From NCBI GenBank assembly GCA_019914945.1, contig CM034106.1, positions 5,828,001 through 5,892,000 of the forward strand: 64,000 nucleotides of DNA. Direction: 5' to 3'. This stretch comes from Typha latifolia. Taxonomy: Eukaryota; Streptophyta; Magnoliopsida; Poales; Typhaceae. Both the position numbers and the translations under genes were made by a program. The notes beneath the pieces are model-generated. The model saw only the letters and a program-made list of their open reading frames with translations. It was not told where the DNA came from and made no database searches. Of this stretch, positions 23,002-36,000 are shown piece after piece. Position 1 is the stretch's first letter. Each line of letters begins with the position of its first letter.

Positions 23002-23397
23002 GGGAAATTTGCATATAATACCTTGTTTGTTAATGAAATTATAGTTTTTTTACACCCTACATTTTTACTATTTGCAAATCAAGCCCTATAATTTTGTAAA
23101 TATATGCAGAAAATACTCTACCGTTAGATCTGTCAATTAAACTTAACCAAAATTTTAAGTCAAGTTAACTAAACTAAGGGTATTTTAGTCATTCTAGAAA
23201 TAAATGTATTTTACTTATTTTAGAAATAATATATCTCTACTTAACGAAATATTCTCATAATGTTAGTTCAAATTTAATCCAATGTATTTGCTGCACATAT
23301 TTGATAAATCATAGGACTCAGATTTATAAATAGTAAAAATATAGGGTGCAAATCATAATTATATTATAAAGCGGGGTGTTATATACAAATTTTTTTC
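23002..23397. mobile_element. MULE-type MITE with 9 bp target duplication, in the kinase promoter region
   Basis: 396 bp with about 110 bp terminal inverted repeats (GGGAAATTTGCATATAA on the left; reverse complement of the right end GAAAAAAATTTGTATATAA), flanked by TTATTATTA (22993..23001 and 23398..23406). A 9 bp duplication is the MULE signature. No coding capacity. It ends about 285 bp upstream of the kinase ATG, so it could influence transcription. Confidence 0.8.
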
Positions 23398-23587
23398 TTA
23401 TTATTATTTTAAGAAGCTGAAACGTGGCAGGGTGCCTTGTTTGGTCAAAATCGATGACAATGGACATTTTAATATTGTGATGCAACTCTCAAGTCACAAA
23501 GCAGTGTACCGACTTCTGATAAAACTGAGATCAGAAAGAGACAGCTAAGATCTGTCCCCTTCCTAGTTTCTACAACAACATATCTGT

Positions 23588-23599
23588 GATATATATAAT
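23588..23599 (+). promoter_or_regulatory. Candidate TATA box of the kinase gene
   Basis: GATATATATAAT about 85 bp before the ATG. It is followed by a purine-rich GAAGAAG leader that looks like a 5' UTR. The placement is based on consensus and distance only. Confidence 0.4.
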
Positions 23600-23682
23600 C
23601 AATCAACTGTCGAAAAGAGAAGAGAAAGTGCATCGAAGTCGAGGGAGGAACAAGAAGAAGAAGAAGACAAGAAAGTTACAAC

Positions 23683-26600
23683 ATGGGCTGCTCCTTCTCG
23701 GGGCTCAACGCCTTCTACGACGCCGTTAATAGTGGAGGAGACGTCTGGATCAACGAGAACCGTTTCAGGATCGTGAGGCAGCTCGGAGAAGGTGGCTTCG
23801 CCTTCGTCTACCTCGTCAAGGAAGTCATTTCCGACGGTGGAAGTGGTGGGTTTGCCTCGAAGAAGACCATCAACCCAGCCCACATCTCAGGTAGCGTGCT
23901 TTAGATCTGCGCGCCAGCTGCTTGCTATAATGCCTGCTGCGTTAATGTGTTTGGTCATGAATAGTATTGGGTCGTCTAAAATTGGTGTCAGAGTTTTTCT
24001 TTAATCCCCGTATCGGTTGAAATTGGTTGTTAGATGTACAAATTTGTGTGAAGTTTTGTTGGCCTGCATTTGATTCAGATGATGGGACCTATGCTATGAA
24101 GAAAGTGATTATACAGAGTGCGGAGCAGCTGGAGTTGGTTAGGCAGGAGATCAGTGTTTCGTCGCAGTTTAACCATCCTAATTTGCTTCCTCTTCTCGAT
24201 CATGCGATTATTCCAGTTAAGGTATCCTAAAAAGTCTCTTTTATTGGTCTCATCTGTGTACTCATGAAATTGTGCAAGCGTTCTTGTTTATTGTTATTGT
24301 TAAGTAGATTGATCTTGAGATGACAGAAAGAACTTCTTGTGCTTTTGTAAATGTGATTGTATTTAACAAGTTAAAATGTTTTCAACTTAATTCTCTAGCA
24401 TCAGAGTTCCTTGTTTACGTCAATGCAATACATTTTAGATAATCGCAATACGTGAGTGACACTTCATGAAACTATTTGATGTTTTGAACGAAGCCTACAG
24501 GCTACAGGCTTAGTCTAGCAAAGATATTAGATTTAGAGGAAATTTTAGTACGTGGCCCATGTGGAGATCTGGACAAACAAGAAATCATACTTTAGGAAAA
24601 TGTTAATTTCCACACTACTTGCTTACACAACATATTTCTGTTGTTTTTCGGTATTTATTCCCAGTCAATTATGTTTACATAAGGCAAGGAAGATCATTTA
24701 TTGACAACAGGGGCTTCTTCATTATCAAAGAACGCTATGCCCAAAAAAGCATAGGATTGCCGCAGAATGGATGTCTTGTGTGAGTATTTTGGCTTTTTCC
24801 ATTTTTTGAAAGAAATATTAAAGAAACCTTATGCCTGATTGTCAATCTGCAGTTATCCATTTAGTTGTTGCTGAGTTCTTGACCAATGCAAATTCATCCA
24901 AGGAGAACCAGACAAAAGTTCATATATGATCTCTGAGAGGTTAATTAGAGAGCTAAGTACTATTTATGGTACGAGGATGAGAGAGCTGTTATTCATAGAA
25001 GCCAAAGAGATAAATAAAACAATTTTCTCCACCATTGCATAAAGCCTAGAGTCCAGTGAAAAGAAACATTTGACTATGTGCAATGTTGGGAACAATTTAT
25101 GATCGTAAAGATGATCATTCTTCTTTATATGTACCATCCTTTGAGGATCTTCCTTTGCAGAGATTAACATTCAGCATGATAACAGTTTATTCCTAAAAAT
25201 TTGTAATAGTTCCTACTTCCTAGGGGACATTGCATGCAAGTAATCATTTAATATCTTACTAAGTTATCTCTGTCAACATTTGTGCTATTACCAGCTTAAT
25301 TTTATACTTTAATACTTTATTGTATTTGTATAGAATAAGCAAGATGGATCGCGGATTCATGAAGCTTACTTGTTATTTCCGGTACATTTAGATGGAACTT
25401 TATTAGACATTGCAAAAATTATGCAAGCAAAGAAAGAGTTCTTTTCAACAATCACAATTCTCCAGATATTCCAACAGGTACTTATATCTGCTGAAGTCAT
25501 TTCTTTGGTTACTTTCCTTTGTTCTTTCTGGATGATAACAATATGAAGATTTCATTAGATTTTAAATTTTTAGAGGGAATGTATTGTGAATTTTGTCAAA
25601 TTATTTTTCGTCATTTGAACTTTATCACTTCCTGGTTGAACTAGCTTTGATGAGTTGACTTATTCTAAGAGAGTGAAGCCATGCAACACTGGTATTAATT
25701 CTATTAAAACTCAGAGATAATAGACATTTACTGTAATAGAGGGCATTGAAGATAAAAGTCCTTTTGCAGATTTTTGTTAATATATCATCTGAACTTCAAG
25801 AATGAGCTTGCACATGAACAGATTAATCTGTGAATTACCTCTCATACCTGCATTTCACACACAATTTACTGCCTTAACCTTAGTTGCCAAATTCTGTGAC
25901 TCTTTGTAATCAAATATGTAATAACATGCATAGGGTAAAGATCCTTGAATGCTGACTCCTCGCCAATCTCACAAATTTTCTGATTCAAGTTTTAGCCCAA
26001 TAGAGTTTGTAATCTTTGGGTCATCTCCTTTCTCAATCTGTTGACCAGCATAGTTTAGGATATCAAAATTTTAACAAATCCTGTAGTTCATACTAGGAAG
26101 CAGGAATGACAAGATGATTCATCTTGAGAAGGTTACTGGAGTAAACACAACTTAACATGATCTCAGACCATGGATTGATTAGGGTTTGTAAAATAGCCAA
26201 GAACTTTATCCCCATGGATTGATTAGGATTTGCAAGAAGCCAAGAAATTTATCCCAAAAAGGGCTTCAGATTGGCTTTTTGGTGCATGGGGATCAATACT
26301 TCATCCTGGTGGGAAAATAGCATTCTCTGATGGTCTCAACCCAGGTGAGGGCCACAGTTTTGAACATTGATTTATTTGCTGATGGTCGATGATGAGAGGG
26401 AAAGGAAGGCTTTGATGGTGGTTGACGAGGAACACTATGCTTTTTGTTGGGTGGTGGAGGTGATGCAACATGCATAAGAAGAGACACAACATCAGTGATG
26501 TAGATGGAGGTGCTTCTTGAGCTAGAGAATTGCTAGGTGCCACACTAGCTTGCCTGAGGAATTGGACTCAATTGAATTCATTTTGAACATCGGGGCTTCA

Positions 26601-26976
26601 GTGGATTCATCTTTAAAGATGAAATATGAGCACTTTGGCTTGCTTCTTTTAAAAGAGAAAGCCTTCAGCTGATGCGATCCCATGAAGGATCGCAATCGAA
26701 TCGGCCCTAGATAGAAAACGGGTTCCTCACTGTCTCTTTGGATGCAGGCGCACCAGACTAGGGCTAGTGTGCACCGAGCTTACGTAGCCGCGGGCTACAT
26801 GCAATGCAAGTTTTCTAGAAGCGGTGCACACTAGCCTTCTTGGGTATGTATCCATGCAAGTTGGTAAGCTTAGTGAGGCCAATGAAGCACGGATATGGAC
26901 ACGACACGATACGGACACGACGACATGGCAAAATTTGAAAATATAGGACACGGACACGGCATAGGGCATGGCAAAA

Positions 26977-27011
<35 letters not shown>

Positions 27012-30000
27012 ATATATATTATTGATACATCTAAAGTAAAAGTTTGCAATCTAATAGTGTTAAATACACACATCAAGCTATAAGAATTAAGAAGTATCAT
27101 TCAAAGAACTAAGAAGTATACATCAAGCTGTAAGAAGTAATTTAAAGATATGAACAAATTGAAAGACAATTAAAAGTGTACAAAATTTTAAAAATATATT
27201 AGATTATCATTACAGGCCCCAAAAGTACAAAACATGTCCAACTGTCCAAGTAACTGAGTTCCACAGAAGTTTAAAAACTAACAATCATTACAAAATAGCA
27301 ACATAAGGTAGATCATTCATCTTCAGCTGCCTTATTGCCTTCATCAACAAACATTATAGTCTCCAAATCCGGTTCATCAATTGAGAGATCAACAATCTCC
27401 AACATTTCTGCACCATTAAAAAATCATAAGAATCTCCTTCGATATCCCACATCTTGGTCTCCTCTCTCAAATAATCTGGAGACCTCCTTGATAGAAAGCG
27501 AAGATTAGTATGCACATATATTAAATCTTTAGCTTTCTGTGGAGTTATCTTATTCCTTTTCAATGAATGGATGAAAGAATAGGTGCTCCAGTTCCTCTCA
27601 CAACCTGAAGAAGAGCAAGGTTGCCCCAAGTAACCTAAGTGCTAAATTCTGAAGAATAGGAGCATAAGCACCATTTGCAACCCACCACATGTTTGGATCA
27701 AACTCATTTCTATCCGCTATGGAATTATACTCAGCAAGACTTTTGATTGATGTGGAGAAACTAGTATACTCTTAGTATGCCATTTTTCGTTCTTCTGCAT
27801 TTGAAAATAACCTTTTTCAGTGTTTATTTCTCATATTAGAAATTTCCAAATCCTTATGCGGTGGTACATGATTTGGATCCTCTTGAATCCATGATGAGCT
27901 ATAGTACCTATTAACATAACATCTAATTAGTAAACAATAGCAATGAAAAAACAATAAAATTTTTAATCATAAGAAAGAGGACTATAGAAATTAAATTAAC
28001 CTTGGATTCAAGCAATGTAATGGTGTATTGCTTTTGTCCCATCTATCCACTAGGATCTTGTGCACCATTGAATAAAAAATAGATTTCTCGCCTTCTTATT
28101 TTCATGCATAAATATGATTGTCTTCACCTTTTCAATCATTGTATCCCACATTTCATATATCAAATGTAAGCATGGTTTATCTGTGTTTGCAACCTGTAGC
28201 ATACTATATATAGGCTCTGTGAAGGCAAGTATATATTCAATTTTATCCCACCAAATGTCATTGAGAACTTTATCTTTGGCAAATTGTGCTTTACCAATAT
28301 CTTCCTTGTAAGAACTCAATTTATCACTGATTACTATTGATTAAAGACCCTTCTTAATCTTTCTGAATCTTTTCAACATTATAATCACCGAAGCAAAGCG
28401 AGTCTCCGCAATAGCAAGCAATTTTATGTTGACAAATTCATTAAAAATAGCCAACTTCATTGAATGTTGTATGATGAGATTTTTTATGCACATTACATCC
28501 CCTACAATTACTGAAATCCAGCTACACTCATCAAACACAATCTCATTTGTCTCAGTATTTTTTGCTGCATATATGAATATGAACTACACATGGAGTCCAA
28601 AAATGTAAGAAAACCTTGCTTCAAGAAGCATCCCTATTGCCTCACAAATAGGTGCATTATCCGTAACCACTTGGACTGCATCGATTCAATAGCCGATGGC
28701 GATCGGAGCCATGAGGGCTTCAAAGGCGAATGTCCATGGTAGCGACCAAAGCCATCGGCCGGCGTGATTTGCCGACGAAGCTGAAATCTCACAAATTAAG
28801 TATTTCTAATTTAACCTATTAAACTGAAATTAAACTTGAGGGATGGGAGAGGGCTTACCGAGGAGGAGCGTGACGGTCCCTTGTTACTCCGGCAATGCTC
28901 CGGCGGTTCGAACCCACATCGTGACTTGGACGGCAAGAAAGAAGAAAACGAAAGAGAAGAAGAAGATGAAGAGGGAAATGAGGCTAGGTAAAGAAGAGAG
29001 AGAGAATTAGGGTTTAATTTATAGAGTAAAAATTCAAATCTAAATTAGATTTGGATTTGGCGAGATCTTTGCGACCACCTCGTCGCGTGTCAGAGAGGGG
29101 GAGGGGAGGGGGTGCACGTGCGCTGCACGTGCACCCTCTTCTCTCAATTTTTTATTTCTCAGTTCTTACAATAAAACCTCTAACCTGTAGCTTAATGTGG
29201 AAAAACAATTATGGAGTGAGATATACCTAATCCATAATTCTACTTGCTTGATTAATATTACTGAAACAGTAACCTGTAAGACATATTTTCATATAATTCT
29301 ATTTTGCTGAGCCTTTGTTTTGTTAAATAACTAGCTTTATTTTCATGTACTAACAATATGTGAGTCATTATTGTGGATCTTTGATACTTAATTGAGGGTT
29401 TATGTAGCTTTGTGCAGGCTTGAAGCATATGCACAATTTTGATCCTCCATATGCTCATAATGACGTCAAGCCTGGTAATGTCCTCATAACCCATAGAAAG
29501 GGACAACCACCTCTGGCAATCTTAATGGATTTTGGTAGTGCTCGCCCAGCAAGAAAAGCCATCTGTTCTCGCTCTGAGGCATTGCAATTGCAGGTGATTA
29601 ACGCTTAATTTTCTGTAGCATAGAATACTTAAAAGAAAATTTATGTATTTTGCAGTAATGTTCTATTATTTAACAATTGTTTTAATCTTGTTGCTTCTGA
29701 ATATCGAGTTTTACCACATGACTAACCCCTTTATGATTGGAATAATAATAAATTTTGCTATATGAAACCAGTTTTCTTACTTGTAGTTAATCATTGATGT
29801 GGTATCTTTTTATTTGACCAAAAGATGATAATATTAATAAGCTTTTCTAGGTTTTGCTACAATCAACTTTGAACAAGACTTTGTTACCTGTAATTGATTC
29901 TGGCATAGTACCTTTTAGTTTGGTCTTGTAGATGGTTTAATGGAAGTATGTTTTCTATAGTGAATACTTCAGTTTATTTTTGTTGTACTTTGTTGAAAAA

Positions 30001-33000
30001 TGAATCCTTCTGAAAGAAAATGCATGAAAGGCTACAATAGATACAGGGGCTCAAATTTGCCATCCTCCCTTTTCTCTTATTGCTGCAAGAATGCCCTCAT
30101 CCCCTAACAATTTTTCCTTTTTTTCTTGTGATAGAATATAAAATAAGGATCTGTACAAGTATCCGTTGATACTTTTCTATATCTGGAGTCGGCTCTCTAC
30201 ATTGTGGTTTAGCTCACATGCCAGTAGTTTCATTTGGCAACTCTGTTTGGTGTTCTTTCCAGTTATATGTCAGGTAACACCTAGGACACTTGATTCATAT
30301 AGTTAATAACTTTAGTTTAGTCTAGTTTTCCTGATTCAGATCTAAAGTTCCACTGTGTGAACAAGTGGACTAGATCAAGGATCCAAGCGTTCGATTGGGT
30401 TAATTACATTTACGCCTCTTGAACTATGGCCAATTTTCAATTACACCCCTTAAACTTTTTTTTGTTACAATGTGCCCCCTCAATTATGGATTAACTTGTA
30501 ACAATGTTGACGAAAATGAACAAGTTACTGTTTTACCCCTATACCAAAATAGTACATTCTTGACCACCATGTCAATAGATGCTACAATTACATAGATATC
30601 CCTTCTTCCAAAATTTCTCTTTCTTAATGGATTTTCGTTGAGACTAAATACCTTTTTTCAGAGTTGGGGGTGATTTTAACCTTGTTACTGAAAAAACACA
30701 TAATATAGAGAAAACAGGCCTACCTGATAATATAAGCCAAAACATAGAAAAGTAGTTTTTCCATGGGTCTACTTTTTTACTCATCCTCATCTCTCCCATC
30801 TCTCTTCTTTTCCTTCTTTATTTTCCCTAACCTGTTGCCCGGGGAATTCATCCATGTCTTCTTGGCTTAATGACAAAATTTGTCCATCTCTTCACCCCAA
30901 TAGCTCCTCTATGTTCTACTTCAAATCCACCCACATTATTAAGGAATACATCACCTAGAACTAAAGAATGCATTATATGCCATTAAACAACATAATAATT
31001 TGGGAAGATGGAGAGGAAAGTCTAACATTGGAGAGAAAAAAGTCTGAAGGAGGGAAGTGTAAGAGATAGGAGGTCTTGGGAAGATGATGTAGGGGAGGGA
31101 ACAAGGGCTTCTTTGTCTAATAGTGTTAATTTTATAAGCTATTCTCCAAAGATGGATATTTTGGTATATGAACATTATTGTGAGCATCACATCAGCAACG
31201 TAGGTCAAAAAGGTAGATGGCAAACTAATGGAAGCTGTCAATATGTTGCAAATCCATAGTTGAGGGTGTACATTGTAACATAAAAAATTTAGGAGTGTAA
31301 TTGAAAATTGGCTATAGTTTAAGGGGTGTAAATGTAATTATACCATGTTTGCTTTTTCAAACTTGTGGTTAAGATTGGTCTAAGCAACAAACCAAGAATC
31401 CAAGATATGGGGTGGCCATATTTCTTATCCTTAAATTCCTAAACCATGGTAGTAGCTAACCACTATGTCTCCTCTCTGACGCTTAATGGCCTCTCTTCTC
31501 TCTATCTTCTCTTCTTCTCAGATGACTTCCAAGCAATTCTGCTGGGCGGCATCATATGCCATGTGTTGATAGTGTATGTCTCACAGCATATCCTGCCAAT
31601 AGACCAGTGAACCCTGTTTTACATAACTTAAGTCCATGGATTACATTAAAGGTATATCCAGTTAGATCTGATAGAACACTAAGATCTATTTTGACTTGGA
31701 GGAAGAAATTAGGATTTTGTAGAGAAATGGGGCAGAATGCCAAAGAGAGAAAAGAGAACAAGAAGGGAAGAATAATCAGAGCTCGAATTTTATTCAGTTA
31801 AAATCACATCTGAGCTATATTAAATCTTGACATATAACTTTATATTTGATTAAATTTATATGTAAACCTTCAGGTAAAAGTTTTGCATATAACTTTTATT
31901 TATTGACAGTATACAACGTAAGGAGACGAAGATCTTACCTGATTTACTTATATCATCAGCCATACAATATCTTAAACAAAGAGTAAATTGAGAATCTTTA
32001 TGTAGGCTACTTCTATATCTTTTCAGTCCAAGCACATTTGATGTCTCTGCAGCCAATCTAGATCAACTTCTTGCAATCTAGTGGATGGTTGAATACCAAT
32101 GAAGTTATGAACTTTACGATCTAACTGTGTAACAAGTCAAAACAGTGCAAGTTGCATAATTTTCAGGCAAGCTTTTTCCGCACATTCTTTTTATGTGGCC
32201 ATATTTGCCACAATGAAGATATTGGACGTCGGCCTACCTACCGTCCTCATCCTCTATCTCTATCTCTAGTTAAAGTAGATGAGAATGCATTGCTATTTTC
32301 ATTTTCTTAGCCTCTTTTGCCATTGCTTCTATCTCTTCTATGACTAAAATGCCGTCCTCCTCTCCTTATAAAATCTCCTTTCTGTGAAACTTGAGATTGA
32401 AAGTCTTACTCTAAGGGAAGAGAATCAAGTTGATTCATGTAATATTCATGGGATTGGAGTGATCCCGATAAACTTTCAATACCAACACTCGTCGAACACT
32501 CCTTGGACAAGTGTCGGACACTTCTATGAAGTATTCGGTATTTAAAAAATATGAAAGAAATTTGTATACTTAGATACTTTCAGATACTCTTGGAACACAT
32601 TTTGAACATGAGATTTATCATATGTTACAAATATCTATAGCAAAAGATCATCTATTGTAGGAATTTTGTTAGGAACCAGATCTGGACAGATTCGGACGTA
32701 AGAAAATTATAAAAATTTAGGTAGTGGTAATCTCGTGAGTTAGGGTTCTAATGGCTCTAGTTTCACTTAAATCGGAGGTTGGGATGAAAAGTTAAAAATA
32801 AAACAGTGGAGATAGGTCAGAATGGGGCAGAACGGTAAATATTCGATATTGCGGCGGTCGTCGGAGGGTGGTGGTGGATGGCCATAGGGTAAGGTGGCTG
32901 CCGGAGGAAGTTGGTGGCTAGGGTTTGGAAGCTTTGAAGGTTCTACGGATATGATCACTTTTAGAAAGGTAAAGACAATCTAACGGCTACGATAAAATGA

Positions 33001-36000
33001 TAAATACGATAATAAAAAAATAACTAAACTCAATTAATTCTCAATGCTTGGATGCTTAACAAAGAAGCTCTGCCCTTCTATATATAGAGGTGTGGTACAA
33101 TGAGTCTTACTCGGACTAGCCCTAAAGACTTATACGACTTGAACTAGTATTTGCCTTAAACTAACCTTAAGGCTTATATGATTCGAACTAGGACTTGCCT
33201 AAGAGGCTTACATAACTCGAACTAGGATTTGCCTTAGAGGCTTACATGATTTAATTAGACTTGCCTTAAGGGCTTACATAAGCATGAATCAATTAAAAGA
33301 TAAATAGACCCGATTCGACTTGACTCAACTTAACCCATGTTATCGGATCGTAATAATTCACCGCGGTTCCGACACCTTGTCCTCAAGGTGCCTAGTTTCT
33401 CATATCCTTGTACTCATACAGCTTATCATACCTATCAGTGAACTCAGGTTCATCCTCTTCTAGTCCTCCTAGGAACATGACGTGGACTGGCTAGCGCTTG
33501 CATTTATGACTGGGGGTAAATCGATCGTCACAGTGAAAATGCAAGCCTTTCCTTCTGTGCTCCTCTAAGTCATTGAGTACAAACGGCGAGAAATCATCTG
33601 GCGGTTGGGTTGAACCGTCTGTGTGGGGCTTAGTTGGGGTAGATGCAGTCTCTAGTGGGCCATGGGCTTGGGCTATCTTTCTGCTCTCCTTCTTGCGGAT
33701 CTAGTTCAATCGATCCAATTTGGACTCCATCAGAATAGCTAAGGAGAATGCCTCATCAGAAGTAGTAGGCCTCAAAGCTTTGACCTCAGCCTGAATGTCA
33801 GGTTTGTTCAAGGCTGAGTTTGACCAGTTCGTGACTCGATTGCAGATCTGCTCAAACTCCTCCTGGTAAGCTCGAACTGTTGTTGACTGAGTCAGCTTAG
33901 TCAACATAGCTTGAAAGCCTTCGTACTAGGTCGGACTGAACTGAGCACAAATTGTGTCCGCAAAGTCCTCCAAGAGTTGAATGGTCGAGTCCGCTCAGCC
34001 GAAATTTGAGCTCGGGTTTAGGCGGTGCAGTGGCAGCCATGGTGCGTCGTCGACAAGTCCACCGGTCCTTAGCGGCTACGAAAGGGACCATTGGCCCCAC
34101 TACAGGGGAGCGGCGGTGGCCGGAAGATGCGGTGGTAGCTTCCCAAGGCGGTGGTTGTCGAGTTCCGCCACTCGACGGTCGCCGCAGCCTTCGGCGGCCA
34201 CCACTAGTTGGCAATTGGCCCGAGGAAGCTAGCCGTGGCCATCGGTGGTCGTGGAAATGTCGGACCCGCAGTGTAACGTCCCCGCCCGGCACGGGCATGT
34301 GCACGCCCACACGGCACGTGCGGCGCACGCGACAAGTCGGGCGGGGCCCGTCACGCACAGATACTCTCCTGTGCACATATAATCATGACATCATTAAATA
34401 AAACCTGCTAACCTACCCATGATCACATAATCCATCACCTTATAAATCATACTATTAACCAAATAAACCTGTTAACATATGAATATCCAAGTCTATAAAA
34501 ATATACACTAGACTACTACATAATTTGGCAGGACCCACACAGGCCACTACAGACCATCAAGATACAACTAAAACAACTAATATAAGAGTACGCTATGATT
34601 CGACTTGTATTATACAAATCATCGTCTAATACAAAAGAGTACAAATATCAAATATTGATGCAACTCAATTTCTATATAAACTATCATTTATACCGTTTCG
34701 CATCTATAGCTCACCTCATCTTTACTCTAAAATATCTCATCAGGATATCTCACGTCGATATCAGTGAATAGAGTTTACTCCGAATTAGTAATAAAGCGAG
34801 TCATGAGCAAAAGGCTCAGTGAATAGAGCTTACCCCGAATTAGTGAAGCCAAACAGAGAATAAATCAAGTACTGGATCATATGAATCAGAAAGAGTATCA
34901 TATTATGAATGAGTAAATGAATGTGTCCTCAATAATACATAAATGAAATATAGATAATATGTCGTAACTGATAAAAGTATATAATCCTCGACAATGAGTA
35001 AACAAATCTCTATGTCATACTATCATCATAACTCTCTCTCAAATATGACACATGATGCATGCCAACTATGTCATGATGTCAAATGCAACGGTGTATAAAT
35101 TATGTTAATTACTTAATAATCAGGTGAAATTCTCCGTATCACAGTTAACACCGACATCTCGGTATACCATCATCACACTAGACCACTATGCACAGTCAAC
35201 ACCCGGTATTCGGTTTCAATATCATGTCCGAAGGCTCAGAGCTTACTCCGTGACCCGCAAGAATATCTCAAATATAATCATACCCCGCCACCTGCTAGGG
35301 TATCAACATCCATCCAGATTGGGCACCCACATAGTTGATAGAAAACCTCGTGAGGATAACTCGCCACATATGCTCTGGCGAACGGCATGTGTCCGATTGC
35401 CCGTGCGCACAGACTCTACTAACCTCGGACATGAGCCACGAGATATCGCATATTAGCGACCATAATCATCACTCCAGGCACCCCTAACCCTGGCGCCTAC
35501 TCGGGCATCCTCACGCATGTATCAACTATCCTATTAATCACATTTAATGCTTTCCTTCTAAATGCCATATCACATGTATGTATCCAGTACGATAACGAGT
35601 CAATGCATAACAGGAATTTAGATGGTAAGGAAGTCAAGAGAAAAATGATGTAATGTAGTCTCCGATCATGTAGTCTAACACATGCATACTCCCGCTAGTC
35701 TATCACATGCACATTCCTGCTAGAGATCATCTCAGTATACAATCATAACAGTAGAATCATCTCTATATATCACCAATGTACTTATATCTCAGATCAGCCT
35801 AATCAAATGCATGATAAAATATGCTCGACTGAAATCATCTCTAGATAAAGTCATATAATCATGCTGGAGGCCAAAACATGCATGTACATAATATATAATA
35901 TAACATAATTTGAGAAAGGCGTTTAGGGGATAAGACTACTCACCGTTTGACCAGAAGACACAAACCACGCATTTCTCACGTCCGTCAGTTAACTGAGTGA

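Noticed and set aside
33952..34401. Open frames of 149 to 159 codons near the left end of LTR D
   Set aside because: They cross the boundary between the gag remnant and the GC-rich LTR terminus, so they cannot be a natural gene.
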